From: Bosea sp. RAC05
GTDB taxonomy: Bacteria; Pseudomonadota; Alphaproteobacteria; Rhizobiales; Beijerinckiaceae
Reading direction: 5' to 3'
Assembly: GCF_001713455.1 (NCBI RefSeq)
Contig: NZ_CP016464.1
Location: 1,970,001 to 2,034,000 of the forward strand
Length of the DNA: 64,000 bases
The notes under the pieces are model-generated. The model saw only the letters and a program-made list of their open reading frames with translations, had not been told where the DNA came from and searched no databases. This document shows, in pieces, positions 1-9,354 of the stretch (positions are counted from its first letter, which is position 1; each line of letters starts with the position of its first letter). The translations under genes and the position numbers were made by a program.

Positions 1-1
1 G

Positions 2-3000
2 ACCCGCCACCAGCTCTACGGGGGCGCCGACGTCGACACCGCGCTGGCCCAGCTCACCGCGCTCTGCCCCGCCCTCCGGCGGGTCGCGCTGGTCGTCACC
101 TGGTTCGGCGACGATCTGCGGGCGGGCGCCTGCACGATCGCGCCGCGCGTCGAGATCGCTCACAAGCCGACGCTCGGTGCCGAATGGGCGGTGGCGGGCC
201 TCGATCGTGCGACGGCCCGCGTGGTGAGCGAAGCCGAGGGGCGGCCGGCTTTCGGCGGGACGCCCTCGGACGAGAGCGTGATCCGCCTCATCCGTCGCCT
301 GCGCGACGACTACGGCCTCGACGTGGTGCTCTACCCCTTCGTGATGATGGACATCCCAGCGGGCAATGCCCTGCCGGACCCGGTATCGGGCCTGCCCGGG
401 CAGCCGCGCTATCCCTGGCGCGGCCGCATCACCTGCACGCCTGCGCCAGGGGCGCCCGGAAGCGCAGATGGCACCGCCGAGGCCGAGGTCCAGATGGCGG
501 CGTTCCTGGGCAGCGTCGCCGCCTCGGATGTCGTCATCGAGGGGGAGCGGGTCGTCTGTGCGGCTCCGGACGAGTGGAGCTACCGCCGCTTCGTGCTGCA
601 CTACGCCAGGCTGGCGCAGATTGCCGGCGGCGTCTCAGGCTTCGTGGTCGGCTCGGAAATGCCGGGCCTGACTCATGTCCGGGGCACGGGTGGCTACCCG
701 ATGGTTGCGGGTCTCGTCGACCTCGCCGGACTGGTCGCGACGATTCTGCCGGCCGCCACGCTGACCTATGCGGCCGACTGGACCGAATACGGCGCCGATG
801 TCCGCGATGGCGGCGACGACGTCGGCTTTCCGCTCGATCCGCTCTGGGCCTTGCCCGCCATCGGCGCGATCGGCATCGACTTCTACCCGCCGCTCTCGGA
901 CTGGCGCGACGGCGCAGGACATGCCGACAGCGCCGTCGCGACGGGACCGGCCGATCTCGGCTATCTGCGGGCCCGGCTGACCGGCGGCGAGGCCTATGAC
1001 TGGTACTATGCCGATGCCGCCGGTCGCGCCGCACAGCTGCGCCTCCCGATCACGGACGGAACCCACGGCAAGCCCTGGGTCTTCCGTCCGAAGGATCTCG
1101 TCGGCTGGTGGAGCAACCCGCATGTCGAGCGGGTGGGCGGCGTCGAAACGTCCCCCACCGCCTTCGTGCCCGGTGCCAAGCCGATCTGGCTGACCGAGAT
1201 CGGCATTCCCGCCGTCGACAAGGGCGCGAATGCGCCCAACGTCTTTCCGGACGCGAAATCCGCCGAGAGCGGCGCTCCCTACTTCTCCAGCGGCGCGCGC
1301 GACGACCTGGTCCAGGCGCGCGGGCTCGAGGCGGTCATCTCCGGCTTCGATCCGGCGCGCGCGGGTTTCGAGGCCGGGCGCAACCCGGTCCATCCGGAAA
1401 CCGGCATCCGGATGATCGACCCGTCCAACATCTTTGTCTGGAGCTATGACGCGAGGCCGTTTCCCGCCTTTCCCGATCTCGGAGGGATCTGGGCCGATGG
1501 GACCGCCCACGACACGGGGCACTGGCTCAACGGCCGCATTGAAGGCACGCCCGTCGACCGGCTGCTGAGTCGCATCCTCGCCGATTTCGGACTGCCTGCC
1601 GCCGATGCGATCACCGTCGACGGCTTCCTCGACGGCTATGTGCTGGAGCGGCCGCTCTCGGCCCGCCAGGCGCTGGAGCCGCTCGGCCAGGCCTTCGGCT
1701 TCGACGTGACGATGAGCGCGGGCCGGCTCGTCTTCCGCGGCCGCTCCGGTCCCATCGCGCGCCGGATCGGGAGCGACGATCTCGTCCTCGATCGCGAAGG
1801 CCGGCCCTTCGCTCTGCGCCGGGCCGAGGAGAGCGAATTGCCGCTCGAACTGCGTCTCGGCTTCACCGACAGCGAGACCGAGTACCGCGGCACAGCGGCT
1901 CGCTCGCGCCGGCTGGCCGGTGCTGCGCGCCGCGAGATCGGCGTCGATACAGCGATCGTCACCCGCTCGGCCGAAGGCCAGCGTCTCGCCGATCAGCGCC
2001 TGCAGGAGATCTGGGCCGGCCGCGAGACGCTGGACCTCGACTTGTCGCCGCGCTGCCTCGATCTCGAGCCCGGCGACGTGGTGGCCCTGCCGGTGGCGGG
2101 CGATGACAGGCTGTTCCGGCTGACCCGGATCGAGGAGGGCGCGACCCGCCGAGCGAGCGCGCGTGTCGTCGAGCCGGCGATCTACCGCGACAACGGTGTC
2201 CCGAGCCTGCCGCGACCGCCGCGCGCGCCGCCGCCATTGCCCGGTCGGCCCCTCGCCATCCCGCTCTCCCTGCCGATCGTGCGCACACAGCCGCCGCCGC
2301 TGCTGTCGCTCGCCGCCTTCGCCCAGCCCTGGCCCGGTGCGCTCGCCGTCTGGCAGGCGGATGGCGCGGGGCAGTTCGCGCTGCTGCGCCTGGTCGAGGC
2401 GCCCTCGATCGTCGGTGAGACGCTGACGGCACTGCCGCCGGGTCCGCTCTGGCGCAGCGACCGCCGGGCTACTCTGGAGGTGCGGCTGCGGGGCGGCGTG
2501 CTGTCCTCGGTGACGCCGGAGGCGGCGCTGGGTGGGGCCAATGCGCTCGCGCTCATCGGCGCCGATGGCGTGATCGAGATCGTGACCGCATCGCAGGTCG
2601 AGCTGATCGGCCCGCAGCGCTTTCGCCTGTCTGGCCTGCTGCGCGGCCTCGGCGGCTCGGAGGCGGCGGCGGGCCGGACCCTGCCGCCGGGGGCGAGGCT
2701 CGTCGTGCTGGACGGTGCTGCCGTGACCCTGACCGACGACCTCGCCGACCTCGGGCGCGAGCAACGCTACCGGGTCGGTCCCGTCCAGCGCGACATGGGC
2801 GATCCATCGATGGCGGAGATCGTCGCGACGGCCGGAAGCGGCGCGCTGCTTCCGCTTTCGCCGGTGCATGCCAGGGCCCGGCGGGCTGCGGGCGGCATCA
2901 CCATCGACTGGATCCGCCGCAGCCGCATCGACGCCGATTCCTGGGATCTGGCGGAGGTTCCGCTGGGCGAGGAGGCCGAGCGCTACGATATCGCGGTCCG

Positions 3001-3178
3001 ACTGGGCGGGGTCGTCCTGCGTCGCCAGGCCACCGACCGCGCGACCTGGTTTTATTCGAACGCCGAGGAACTGGCCGATTTCGGCGCCGCTCAGGCCGAG
3101 ATCGAAATCGTGATCGCCCAGATCAGCGCCGTCGCCGGGCGGGGGCAGGAATACCTTGGACGCCTGCCGATCCGCTGA
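2..3178 (+). CDS. GTA baseplate/tail hub protein with TIM-barrel-like domain (5' end outside window)
   Basis: The frame is open from the first bases, so the start lies upstream; about 1,058 codons are visible. The first third resembles the glycoside-hydrolase TIM-barrel-like domain of the large hub protein encoded by the last gene (orfg15) of Rhodobacter-type gene transfer agent clusters. Recognisable stretches are VVTWFGDD (visible residues 31-38), GLPGQPRYPWRGRIT, FVVGSEMPGLT and KPIWLTEIGIP. The rest carries the phage-tail-like domain usual in this protein and ends in GQEYLGRLPIR. In the family this is a roughly 1,300-residue structural component of a phage-like particle, not an active glycosidase. 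It is probably the 3'-terminal gene of a GTA cluster lying to the left. A GTG at 191 gives a shorter frame, but the upstream codons are clearly coding. Confidence 0.9.
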   Translation, partial: TRHQLYGGADVDTALAQLTALCPALRRVALVVTWFGDDLRAGACTIAPRVEIAHKPTLGAEWAVAGLDRATARVVSEAEGRPAFGGTPSDESVIRLIRRLRDDYGLDVVLYPFVMMDIPAGNALPDPVSGLPGQPRYPWRGRITCTPAPGAPGSADGTAEAEVQMAAFLGSVAASDVVIEGERVVCAAPDEWSYRRFVLHYARLAQIAGGVSGFVVGSEMPGLTHVRGTGGYPMVAGLVDLAGLVATILPAATLTYAADWTEYGADVRDGGDDVGFPLDPLWALPAIGAIGIDFYPPLSDWRDGAGHADSAVATGPADLGYLRARLTGGEAYDWYYADAAGRAAQLRLPITDGTHGKPWVFRPKDLVGWWSNPHVERVGGVETSPTAFVPGAKPIWLTEIGIPAVDKGANAPNVFPDAKSAESGAPYFSSGARDDLVQARGLEAVISGFDPARAGFEAGRNPVHPETGIRMIDPSNIFVWSYDARPFPAFPDLGGIWADGTAHDTGHWLNGRIEGTPVDRLLSRILADFGLPAADAITVDGFLDGYVLERPLSARQALEPLGQAFGFDVTMSAGRLVFRGRSGPIARRIGSDDLVLDREGRPFALRRAEESELPLELRLGFTDSETEYRGTAARSRRLAGAARREIGVDTAIVTRSAEGQRLADQRLQEIWAGRETLDLDLSPRCLDLEPGDVVALPVAGDDRLFRLTRIEEGATRRASARVVEPAIYRDNGVPSLPRPPRAPPPLPGRPLAIPLSLPIVRTQPPPLLSLAAFAQPWPGALAVWQADGAGQFALLRLVEAPSIVGETLTALPPGPLWRSDRRATLEVRLRGGVLSSVTPEAALGGANALALIGADGVIEIVTASQVELIGPQRFRLSGLLRGLGGSEAAAGRTLPPGARLVVLDGAAVTLTDDLADLGREQRYRVGPVQRDMGDPSMAEIVATAGSGALLPLSPVHARARRAAGGITIDWIRRSRIDADSWDLAEVPLGEEAERYDIAVRLGGVVLRRQATDRATWFYSNAEELADFGAAQAEIEIVIAQISAVAGRGQEYLGRLPIR

Positions 3179-3234
3179 CATACTCAGGGCTGATCGCAAC
3201 ATTCATGGCGTGTTCACGCGTGCGGGATTAGCCG

Positions 3235-3555
3235 ATGTCGATCATGCCCGTCGAAACCTTCCTTGCCCTGTCCCTGCTGGCGAATCCGTTGCCGATCCAT
3301 CGGATCGACAATCCGGAGCCGATTTCCTGCCTGTCCGCGGACGAGACGCGCGATGCCGTGGCCGAAGGCCGCGTCATCCAGCCGGCGCAGGCGTCGCGCC
3401 ATGCCCGACAGGCCGCCCCGGGCGAGGTCGTCCGCATCAGGCTCTGCCGCCAGGGCGACGAATACGTCTATGTGGTCACGACGCTGAAGCGCGACGGCCG
3501 TGTCGCCCGCGTGACGCTCGAGGGACAGTCGGGCAAGGTCGGCACGATTCGCTGA
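3235..3555 (+). CDS. Small exported PepSY-like protein upstream of a two-component pair (FeuN-like by position)
   Basis: A 106-residue protein with a short hydrophobic N-terminus (about residues 5-18) that could direct export. The C-terminal half has a PepSY-like pattern: PGEVVRIRLCRQGDEYVY, then a basic strand, then a final GKVGTIR. It ends about 40 bases before the response-regulator gene and reads in the same direction. In Sinorhizobium meliloti the feuPQ operon is preceded by feuN, which encodes a small periplasmic modulator of the sensor FeuQ. This gene occupies the same place and has a matching size and location signal. I infer a sensor-modulating role from context; sequence homology to FeuN itself was not tested. 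Confidence 0.7.
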   Translation: MSIMPVETFLALSLLANPLPIHRIDNPEPISCLSADETRDAVAEGRVIQPAQASRHARQAAPGEVVRIRLCRQGDEYVYVVTTLKRDGRVARVTLEGQSGKVGTIR

Positions 3556-3595
3556 GCGCGCCGGGCGTTCCCAGCCCAACAGGAGTTGATCCGCC

Positions 3596-4264
3596 GTGAG
3601 ACTGCTCGTCGTCGAGGACGACAAGGACCTGAACCGCCAGATCGTCACGGCCCTTGAGAATGCCGGCTATGCCGTCGACAAGGCTTTCGACGGGGAGGAG
3701 GGCCTCTATCTCGGGGAGACCGAGCCCTATGATGCGGTCATCCTCGATCTCGGCCTGCCCAAGGTCGATGGCGTCGCCGTGCTGCAGGGCTGGCGACGGG
3801 CCGGCAAGACGATGCCGGTGCTGATCCTGACCGCGCGCGACCGCTGGAGCGACAAGGTCGGCGGCTTCGATGCCGGCGCCGACGACTATGTCACCAAGCC
3901 CTTCCATGTCGAGGAACTGCTGGCGCGCGTGCGGGCGCTGCTGCGCCGCGCGGCCGGGCACGCCACGTCCGAACTCGTCTGCGGCCCGGTCAGGCTCGAC
4001 ACGCGCGCCAGCCGCGTCGTCGTCGACGGCAACCCGGTCAAGCTGACCTCGCACGAGTACCGGCTGCTGGCCTATCTGATGCACCATCAGGGTCGGGTCG
4101 TCTCCCGCACCGAACTGGTCGAGCATCTCTACGATCAGGATTTCGATCGTGATTCCAATACGATCGAGGTGTTCGTCGGGCGCCTGCGCAAGAAGCTCGG
4201 GGTCGAGGTCATCGAGACCGTGCGCGGCCTCGGCTACATCTGCGCCGCGCCCGCCAAGGTCTGA
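3596..4264 (+). CDS. feuP: OmpR/PhoB-family response regulator, FeuP type
   Basis: A 222-residue regulator with an N-terminal receiver domain and a C-terminal winged-helix DNA-binding domain. The acidic pair is D8-D9, the phosphoacceptor is D51 (in VILDLGLP), and the conserved lysine is K101 (in YVTKPF). The output domain contains VKLTSHEYRLLAYLMHHQG and ends with the typical ETVRGLGYI. The GTG start at 3596 is supported by an AGGAG motif about ten bases upstream. The partner kinase begins 9 bases after the stop. The name rests on gene order: this pair followed by ccmIEFH, degP, a second pair and glnE matches the rhizobial feuPQ neighbourhood. In S. meliloti FeuPQ controls cyclic glucan export; the target here is unknown. 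Confidence 0.85.
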   Translation: MRLLVVEDDKDLNRQIVTALENAGYAVDKAFDGEEGLYLGETEPYDAVILDLGLPKVDGVAVLQGWRRAGKTMPVLILTARDRWSDKVGGFDAGADDYVTKPFHVEELLARVRALLRRAAGHATSELVCGPVRLDTRASRVVVDGNPVKLTSHEYRLLAYLMHHQGRVVSRTELVEHLYDQDFDRDSNTIEVFVGRLRKKLGVEVIETVRGLGYICAAPAKV

Positions 4265-4273
4265 TCGTCGGCG

Positions 4274-5647
4274 ATGCCGTTCCGCCCGCATCGCTACTCT
4301 ATCGGCGCACGGCTCTTCATCTCGGCGGCGGTCTGCTGCGCGCTGGTGCTGATGCTGGCCGGCGTCGGCCTGACGACGTTCTATCGCCGTTCGGCGGAAC
4401 GGGGCTTCGACGAGCGCCTCAGCGTCTACATCAAGGAACTGATCGCCGATCTCGCCGCACCGCCCGAGACGGAACGCCAGGCGATCGGGGATCTCGGCGA
4501 ACCGCGCTTCGATCTGCCGCTGTCGGGTTGGTACTGGCAGATCATCCGCCTCGACGGCGAGCGCCCGACGATCCGCGCCTCGCGCTCGCTCGTCGGCGGG
4601 CAGCTGCCCAAGCTGCTCGACCAGCCGATCGTCCCCAATGCGCGGGGCATCCGCGAAAGCTACATCTCCGGCCCCGACGATCGTTCGCTGCGCATCCTCG
4701 AGCGCGAGATCGACGTGGGCGAGGATGGCCGCTTCACCGTGGCGGTCGCCGCCCCCTCCGACGAACTCGACGCCGACATCCGCGACTTCCGCTTCGCGCT
4801 GACGATGACCTTCGTGCTGCTGGGGCTCGCGCTCGTCGCCTCGACGATCGTCCAGGTTCGCTTCGGCCTGCGCCCGCTCGCGAGGCTGCGAAGTGCCGTC
4901 GGCTTGGTGCGCACCGGCGAGACGCCGCGCATCGTCGGGCAGTACCCGCCTGATCTCGCGCCGCTTGCCGGCGAGCTCAACCTGCTGATCGACGCCAATC
5001 ACGAGATCCTCGATCGCGCCCGCACCCAGGTCGGCAATCTCGCCCATGCCCTCAAGACGCCGCTGAGCGTGATGATCAATGAGGCCGAGGCCGGGGAAGG
5101 CCATCTGGCGGAGACGGTCAAGAGCCAGGCCGCCGTCATGCGCGATCAGGTTCAGTACTATCTCGACCGCGCCCGGGCGGCGGCGCTCTCCGGTGCGCTC
5201 GGCGGCGTCACCGAGGTGGTGCCGTCGCTCGATGCCCTGATCCGGACCTTCGCCAAGATCTCGCAGGGCCGTGGCATCGCCGGGAGCCACAGCGTATCAA
5301 CCGGCGTGCGCTTCCGGGGCGACAGGCAGGATTTCGAGGAAATGCTGGGAAACCTGCTCGATAATGCCTTCAAATGGGCGGAGTCCTCGGTCGCCGTTTC
5401 GCTCGACCCGGCGCCCGCCGGCTCCGGCCGGATCGTCCTGCTGATCGATGACGACGGCCCGGGTCTGCCCGACGATGCCCGTGCCGACATGCTCAAGCGC
5501 GGGCGGCGCCTCGACGAGGGCACGCCCGGCTCGGGCCTCGGCCTGTCGATCGTCGTCGATCTGGCCAAGCTCCATGGCGGCGAGCTCTCCCTGGAGCGGT
5601 CGCCGCTCGGTGGCCTTCGGGCGCGCCTGACACTGCCTTCGGTCTGA
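4274..5647 (+). CDS. feuQ: Membrane sensor histidine kinase, FeuQ type
   Basis: A 457-residue sensor with a transmembrane helix at about residues 13-37, a periplasmic domain of about 135 residues, a second helix at about 173-195 and a HAMP-like linker. The phosphoacceptor is H258 in LAHALKTPLSV, the PhoQ-like variant of the H-box in which HA replaces HE or HD. The ATPase domain shows an N-box (EEMLGNLLDNAFKWA), DDDGPGLP and GSGLGLSIV. It forms an operon with the upstream regulator. The periplasmic domain is the probable sensing site and the likely partner of the small exported protein encoded at 3235-3555. Assignment to FeuQ rests on family plus synteny. Confidence 0.85.
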   Translation: MPFRPHRYSIGARLFISAAVCCALVLMLAGVGLTTFYRRSAERGFDERLSVYIKELIADLAAPPETERQAIGDLGEPRFDLPLSGWYWQIIRLDGERPTIRASRSLVGGQLPKLLDQPIVPNARGIRESYISGPDDRSLRILEREIDVGEDGRFTVAVAAPSDELDADIRDFRFALTMTFVLLGLALVASTIVQVRFGLRPLARLRSAVGLVRTGETPRIVGQYPPDLAPLAGELNLLIDANHEILDRARTQVGNLAHALKTPLSVMINEAEAGEGHLAETVKSQAAVMRDQVQYYLDRARAAALSGALGGVTEVVPSLDALIRTFAKISQGRGIAGSHSVSTGVRFRGDRQDFEEMLGNLLDNAFKWAESSVAVSLDPAPAGSGRIVLLIDDDGPGLPDDARADMLKRGRRLDEGTPGSGLGLSIVVDLAKLHGGELSLERSPLGGLRARLTLPSV

Positions 5648-5725
5648 CGAGATGACGCACCGCGTGACCCTATGTCGCCATATTCGGGGCATGAAGCGGC
5701 GGCCGCTTTTGGCTATGAGCGTATC

Positions 5726-6829
5726 ATGCTGATCTGGATCATCTTCGCGGTCATGACCGGGGCCTCCGTGTTTGCGCTGCTCTGGCCGCTCGGCCGGGGC
5801 CGGTCGCTTGCGTTCGCCGATGTCGGGGACGCCACGAGCCTCTATCGCGCGCAACTCGGCGAGATCGACCGCGACCTCGCCCGCCGCCTGATCGGGCCGG
5901 TCGAGGCCGAGGCCGCACGCGCCGAGGCCGCGCGTCGCCTGCTGCGCGCCTCGGGCGATGATGCGGCGCCCGCCGGCGAGACCGAATCCTCGCTGCGCCG
6001 CCGCCGCGCCAGTTCGGCGCTCGCTCTGTCCTGCGTGCCGCTCCTCGCCTTGCTGGTCTACGGCGCCTATGGCTCGCCCGCAAAGCCGGACCAGCCGCTC
6101 GCGGCGCGTCTCCAGGCCGATCCGTCACGACAGGATTTCGCGCTCGCGCTCGCCCGGATCGAGACCCATCTCGCCGCCAACCCCTCCGACGGCAAGGGCT
6201 GGTCGGTGATCGCGCCGGTCTACATGCGCCTGAACCGCTATGACGACGCAGCCACCGCCTTCGCGGCGGCCATCCGCCATGGCGAGGCGAGCGCGGAAGC
6301 CTATGCCGGGCTGGGGGAGGCGCGGGCTCTGGCGGCCGGCGGCGTCGTCACCGCCGCTGCGCGCGAGAGTTTCGCCGGCGCGCTGCGCGTCGATCCGAAG
6401 AATGCCCGGGCCCGGTTCTTCCTCGCCATTGGGCAGGAGCAGGATGGGGACGCGCCCGGCGCCATAGCCAGCCTGCGCGCCCTGCTCGACGAGGCCGCCG
6501 CAGACGCGCCCTGGACCCAGACCGTCCGCCAGCGCCTGGCGCGGCTCGAAGCCGAGACGGGTGCCGGGGGCATCGCGGCGTTGCCGCCGGCCGAGCAGCA
6601 GGCGGCGATCCGCGGCATGGTCGAGGGCCTCTCGGCGCGCCTGAAGGCGGGCGGCGGCACGCTGCCGGAATGGACGCGCCTGATCCGGTCGCAGGTGGTT
6701 CTCGGCGACAAGGTGGCGGCGCGCGAATCGCTCGCCATGGCGCGCGAGCGGCTGGCGCAGGAGGCCTCGGCCGCTGCGGCGCTGGACGCGCTGGCCGGGG
6801 AACTCGCCCTCAAGGAGACAGCGCCATGA
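5726..6829 (+). CDS. ccmI: Cytochrome c maturation protein CcmI/CycH
   Basis: A 367-residue inner-membrane protein. Starting at the ATG at 5726 puts a transmembrane helix right at the N-terminus ([20 protein letters not shown]), as in CcmI; an in-frame ATG at 5672 would add 18 unlikely residues. A second helix lies near residues 95-115, after an arginine-rich loop. The remainder is TPR-like, with regularly spaced alanine-rich helices including [17 protein letters not shown]. CcmI chaperones apocytochrome c to the heme ligation complex CcmFH. It is the first gene of ccmI-ccmE-ccmF-ccmH, and its stop overlaps the ccmE start as ATGA at 6826-6829. Confidence 0.9.
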   Translation: MLIWIIFAVMTGASVFALLWPLGRGRSLAFADVGDATSLYRAQLGEIDRDLARRLIGPVEAEAARAEAARRLLRASGDDAAPAGETESSLRRRRASSALALSCVPLLALLVYGAYGSPAKPDQPLAARLQADPSRQDFALALARIETHLAANPSDGKGWSVIAPVYMRLNRYDDAATAFAAAIRHGEASAEAYAGLGEARALAAGGVVTAAARESFAGALRVDPKNARARFFLAIGQEQDGDAPGAIASLRALLDEAAADAPWTQTVRQRLARLEAETGAGGIAALPPAEQQAAIRGMVEGLSARLKAGGGTLPEWTRLIRSQVVLGDKVAARESLAMARERLAQEASAAAALDALAGELALKETAP

Positions 6830-7356
6830 CCGCCGTCGAGCCCCTGCGCCCGCTCGCCGGGAAGCGCCGCTACACGCGAAAGCAGCGCCGGCTCATGCTG
6901 ATCGGCGCCGCCGGACTCGTGCTCGCCCTGTCGGCCGGGCTCGTGCTGTTTGCGCTGCGCGACACGATCGTCTTCTTCTACGGGCCGACGGAGATCTCGG
7001 AGAAGGGCGTGACGCCCGGCACGCGCATGCGCCTGGGCGGTCTGGTGGAGCAGGGCTCCGTCGTTCGCGGGCCCGGCCAGCGCGTCGTCTTCTCGATCAC
7101 CGACAGCCGCACCGTCATCAAGGTCACCTATGAGGGGCTGCTGCCTGACCTGTTCCGCGAGGGGCAGGGCGTCGTGACCGAGGGCGTTTTCCAGGGCGGC
7201 GATCAGTTCCGCGCCGACTCGGTGCTCGCCAAGCACGACGAAACCTATATGCCGCGTGAGGTGGCAGACACGTTGAAGAAGCAGGGCCATTGGCAGCCGG
7301 GCGGGGCGGGGGGATCGGCTCCCCCGTCGAAGCCGGCCCCACAGGCGTCCCCATGA
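6826..7356 (+). CDS. ccmE: Cytochrome c maturation heme chaperone CcmE/CycJ
   Basis: A 176-residue periplasmic heme chaperone anchored by one helix at about residues 23-45. The diagnostic heme-attachment motif is [10 protein letters not shown], with the covalent heme-binding histidine at H137 and the conserved tyrosine at Y141. The beta-barrel core is typical, including [15 protein letters not shown] and [12 protein letters not shown] strands. The C-terminus is a disordered Gly/Pro/Ala tail, as is usual. The start at 6826 overlaps the ccmI stop, implying translational coupling. CcmE receives heme from CcmABCD, which are not in this window, and hands it to CcmF/H for attachment to apocytochromes. 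Confidence 0.95.
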   Translation: MTAVEPLRPLAGKRRYTRKQRRLMLIGAAGLVLALSAGLVLFALRDTIVFFYGPTEISEKGVTPGTRMRLGGLVEQGSVVRGPGQRVVFSITDSRTVIKVTYEGLLPDLFREGQGVVTEGVFQGGDQFRADSVLAKHDETYMPREVADTLKKQGHWQPGGAGGSAPPSKPAPQASP

Positions 7357-7363
7357 GGCAATC

Positions 7364-9349
7364 ATGATCGTCGAGATCGGCCATTTCGCGCTGGCGCTGG
7401 CGCTCGGCGTCGCCGTGGTGCAGTCGCTGGTGCCGCTCTGGGGCGTCGCGCGGCATGACCGGGCGCTCGCCAGCGTCGGCTCGGCGGCCGCCGTCACCTG
7501 TTTCCTGCTGGTCGCATTGGCCTTCGCCGCGCTGGTCACGTCCTATGTGCGCTCGGACTTCTCAGTCGAGAACGTCGTCGCCAACTCGCACTCGACGCAG
7601 CCGCTGATCTACAAGCTGACCTCCGTCTGGGGGAACCACGAGGGCTCGATGCTCCTCTGGGTGCTGATCCTGACGCTGTTCGGCGCGCTCGTCGCGCTGT
7701 CGCGCCGCTCGCTGCCGGTGCGTCTGCGGGCCGGGACGCTCGCCGCCCAGGGCATGGTCACGGTCGCCTTCCTTGCCTTCACCCTGCTGACCTCGAATCC
7801 GTTCCGCCGGATGATTCCGGCCCCGCCCGAGGGGCAGGATCTCAACCCGATCCTGCAGGACCTCGGCCTCGCGATCCACCCGCCGCTGCTCTATGTCGGC
7901 TATGTCGGCTTCTCGATCACCTACGCTTTCGCCGTCGCGGCCCTCATCGACGGGCGGATCGACGCCGTCTGGGCCCGCGCCGTCAGGCCCTGGACGCTGC
8001 TCGCCTGGGTCTTCCTGACGCTGGGCATCGCGATGGGCTCCTACTGGGCCTATTACGAGCTGGGCTGGGGCGGCTGGTGGTTCTGGGACCCGGTCGAGAA
8101 CGCCTCGCTGATGCCCTGGCTGGCCGGCACCGCGCTGATCCATTCCACGGTGGTGATGGAGAAGCGCGACGCGCTCAAGGTCTGGACGATCCTGCTCGCG
8201 ATCCTGACCTTCTCGCTCTCGCTGCTGGGGACCTTCATCGTCCGCTCCGGCGTGCTGACCTCGGTGCACTCCTTCGCCACCGACCCGGCCCGCGGCCTCT
8301 TCATCCTGATGATCCTGGTCTTCTTCGTCGGCGGCTCGCTGGCGTTGTTCGCCTGGCGCGCGCCGCTCTTGCGGCAGGGCGGCCTGTTCGCGCCGGTCTC
8401 CCGCGAGGGCGCGCTCGTCGTCAACAACGTCTTCATCGCGACAGCCTGCGCCACCGTCTTCATCGGCACGCTCTATCCGCTCGTGCTGGAGATGGTGACG
8501 GGCGACAAGATCTCGGTCGGCCCGCCCTTCTTCAACGCCACCTTCGTGCCCGTTCTGGTCCCGCTGCTGCTGCTCCTGCCGCTCGGCCAGTCGCTCGCCT
8601 GGAAGCGCGGCGACCTGCTCGGCGCCGCGCAGCGCAACCTCGCCGCCTTCGGCCTGGCGATCCTCGCCGCGCTCGCCCTCGTCGCCTTCACCTGGGGCGG
8701 CCCGGTGCTGGCCCCGCTGGGCATCGGCCTCGGCGTCTTCCTCGTCGCCGGCGCCGCCTTCGATCTCGGCGAGCGGATCATCAGCCGCGCCAGCGGGTGG
8801 CCGGCCATCTGGTCGCGGGCCAAGGGGCTGCCGCGTTCGGCCTGGGGCACCGCGCTCGCCCATGCCGGCGTCGGCCTGAGCGTCATCGGCATCGCCGCCG
8901 TGGCCTGGAGCACCGAGGCGATCGGCGTGCTGAAGCCGGGCGAGCGCCTCACCAGCGGCCGCTACACGGTCGTGCTGGAATCGATCATGCCGCGTACCGG
9001 CCCCAATTTCCGGGCGGAGGTGGCGCGTTTCCAGGTCTTCTCCGGCAATCGCGAACTCAAGCCCGTCGAGGCCGCCAAGCGAGTCTACCTCGCCCGCAAC
9101 ATGCCGACCACGGAAGCCGGCATCCGGACCGATGGCCTGAGCCAGGCCTATGTCGCGCTCGGCGAGCCGCAGGAGGACGGCGGCATCGCGGTGCGGCTCT
9201 ACGACAAGCCGCTGATCCTGCTGATCTGGATCGGTGCGATCGTGATGTCGCTCGGCGGTGCGCTGTCGCTGACCGACCGGCGCTTCCGGCTGGCGGCGCC
9301 GCGGCGCGCCAAGGCCCAGCCGGTTGCCGCGCCCCAGCCGGCGGAGTGA
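7364..9349 (+). CDS. ccmF: Heme lyase subunit CcmF/CycK
   Basis: A 661-residue polytopic inner-membrane protein of the CcmF/CcmC heme-handling superfamily. The tryptophan-rich signature WGGWWFWDPVENASLMPWL (encoded around 8067-8125) is the WWD domain that presents heme at the periplasmic face. Other conserved segments are VWGNHEGSMLLWV near the N-terminus and SVHSFATDPARGLFIL. The length is normal for CcmF. The start ATG lies 7 bases after the ccmE stop. The stop at 9349 overlaps a possible GTG start of ccmH (GTGA). Together with CcmH it ligates heme to the CXXCH motif of apocytochromes c. Confidence 0.95.
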   Translation: MIVEIGHFALALALGVAVVQSLVPLWGVARHDRALASVGSAAAVTCFLLVALAFAALVTSYVRSDFSVENVVANSHSTQPLIYKLTSVWGNHEGSMLLWVLILTLFGALVALSRRSLPVRLRAGTLAAQGMVTVAFLAFTLLTSNPFRRMIPAPPEGQDLNPILQDLGLAIHPPLLYVGYVGFSITYAFAVAALIDGRIDAVWARAVRPWTLLAWVFLTLGIAMGSYWAYYELGWGGWWFWDPVENASLMPWLAGTALIHSTVVMEKRDALKVWTILLAILTFSLSLLGTFIVRSGVLTSVHSFATDPARGLFILMILVFFVGGSLALFAWRAPLLRQGGLFAPVSREGALVVNNVFIATACATVFIGTLYPLVLEMVTGDKISVGPPFFNATFVPVLVPLLLLLPLGQSLAWKRGDLLGAAQRNLAAFGLAILAALALVAFTWGGPVLAPLGIGLGVFLVAGAAFDLGERIISRASGWPAIWSRAKGLPRSAWGTALAHAGVGLSVIGIAAVAWSTEAIGVLKPGERLTSGRYTVVLESIMPRTGPNFRAEVARFQVFSGNRELKPVEAAKRVYLARNMPTTEAGIRTDGLSQAYVALGEPQEDGGIAVRLYDKPLILLIWIGAIVMSLGGALSLTDRRFRLAAPRRAKAQPVAAPQPAE

Positions 9350-9354
9350 GCGCC

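Noticed and set aside
635..3202. Long minus-strand frame opposite the GTA protein
   Set aside because: Same kind of shadow; the plus-strand frame has clear family motifs across its whole length.
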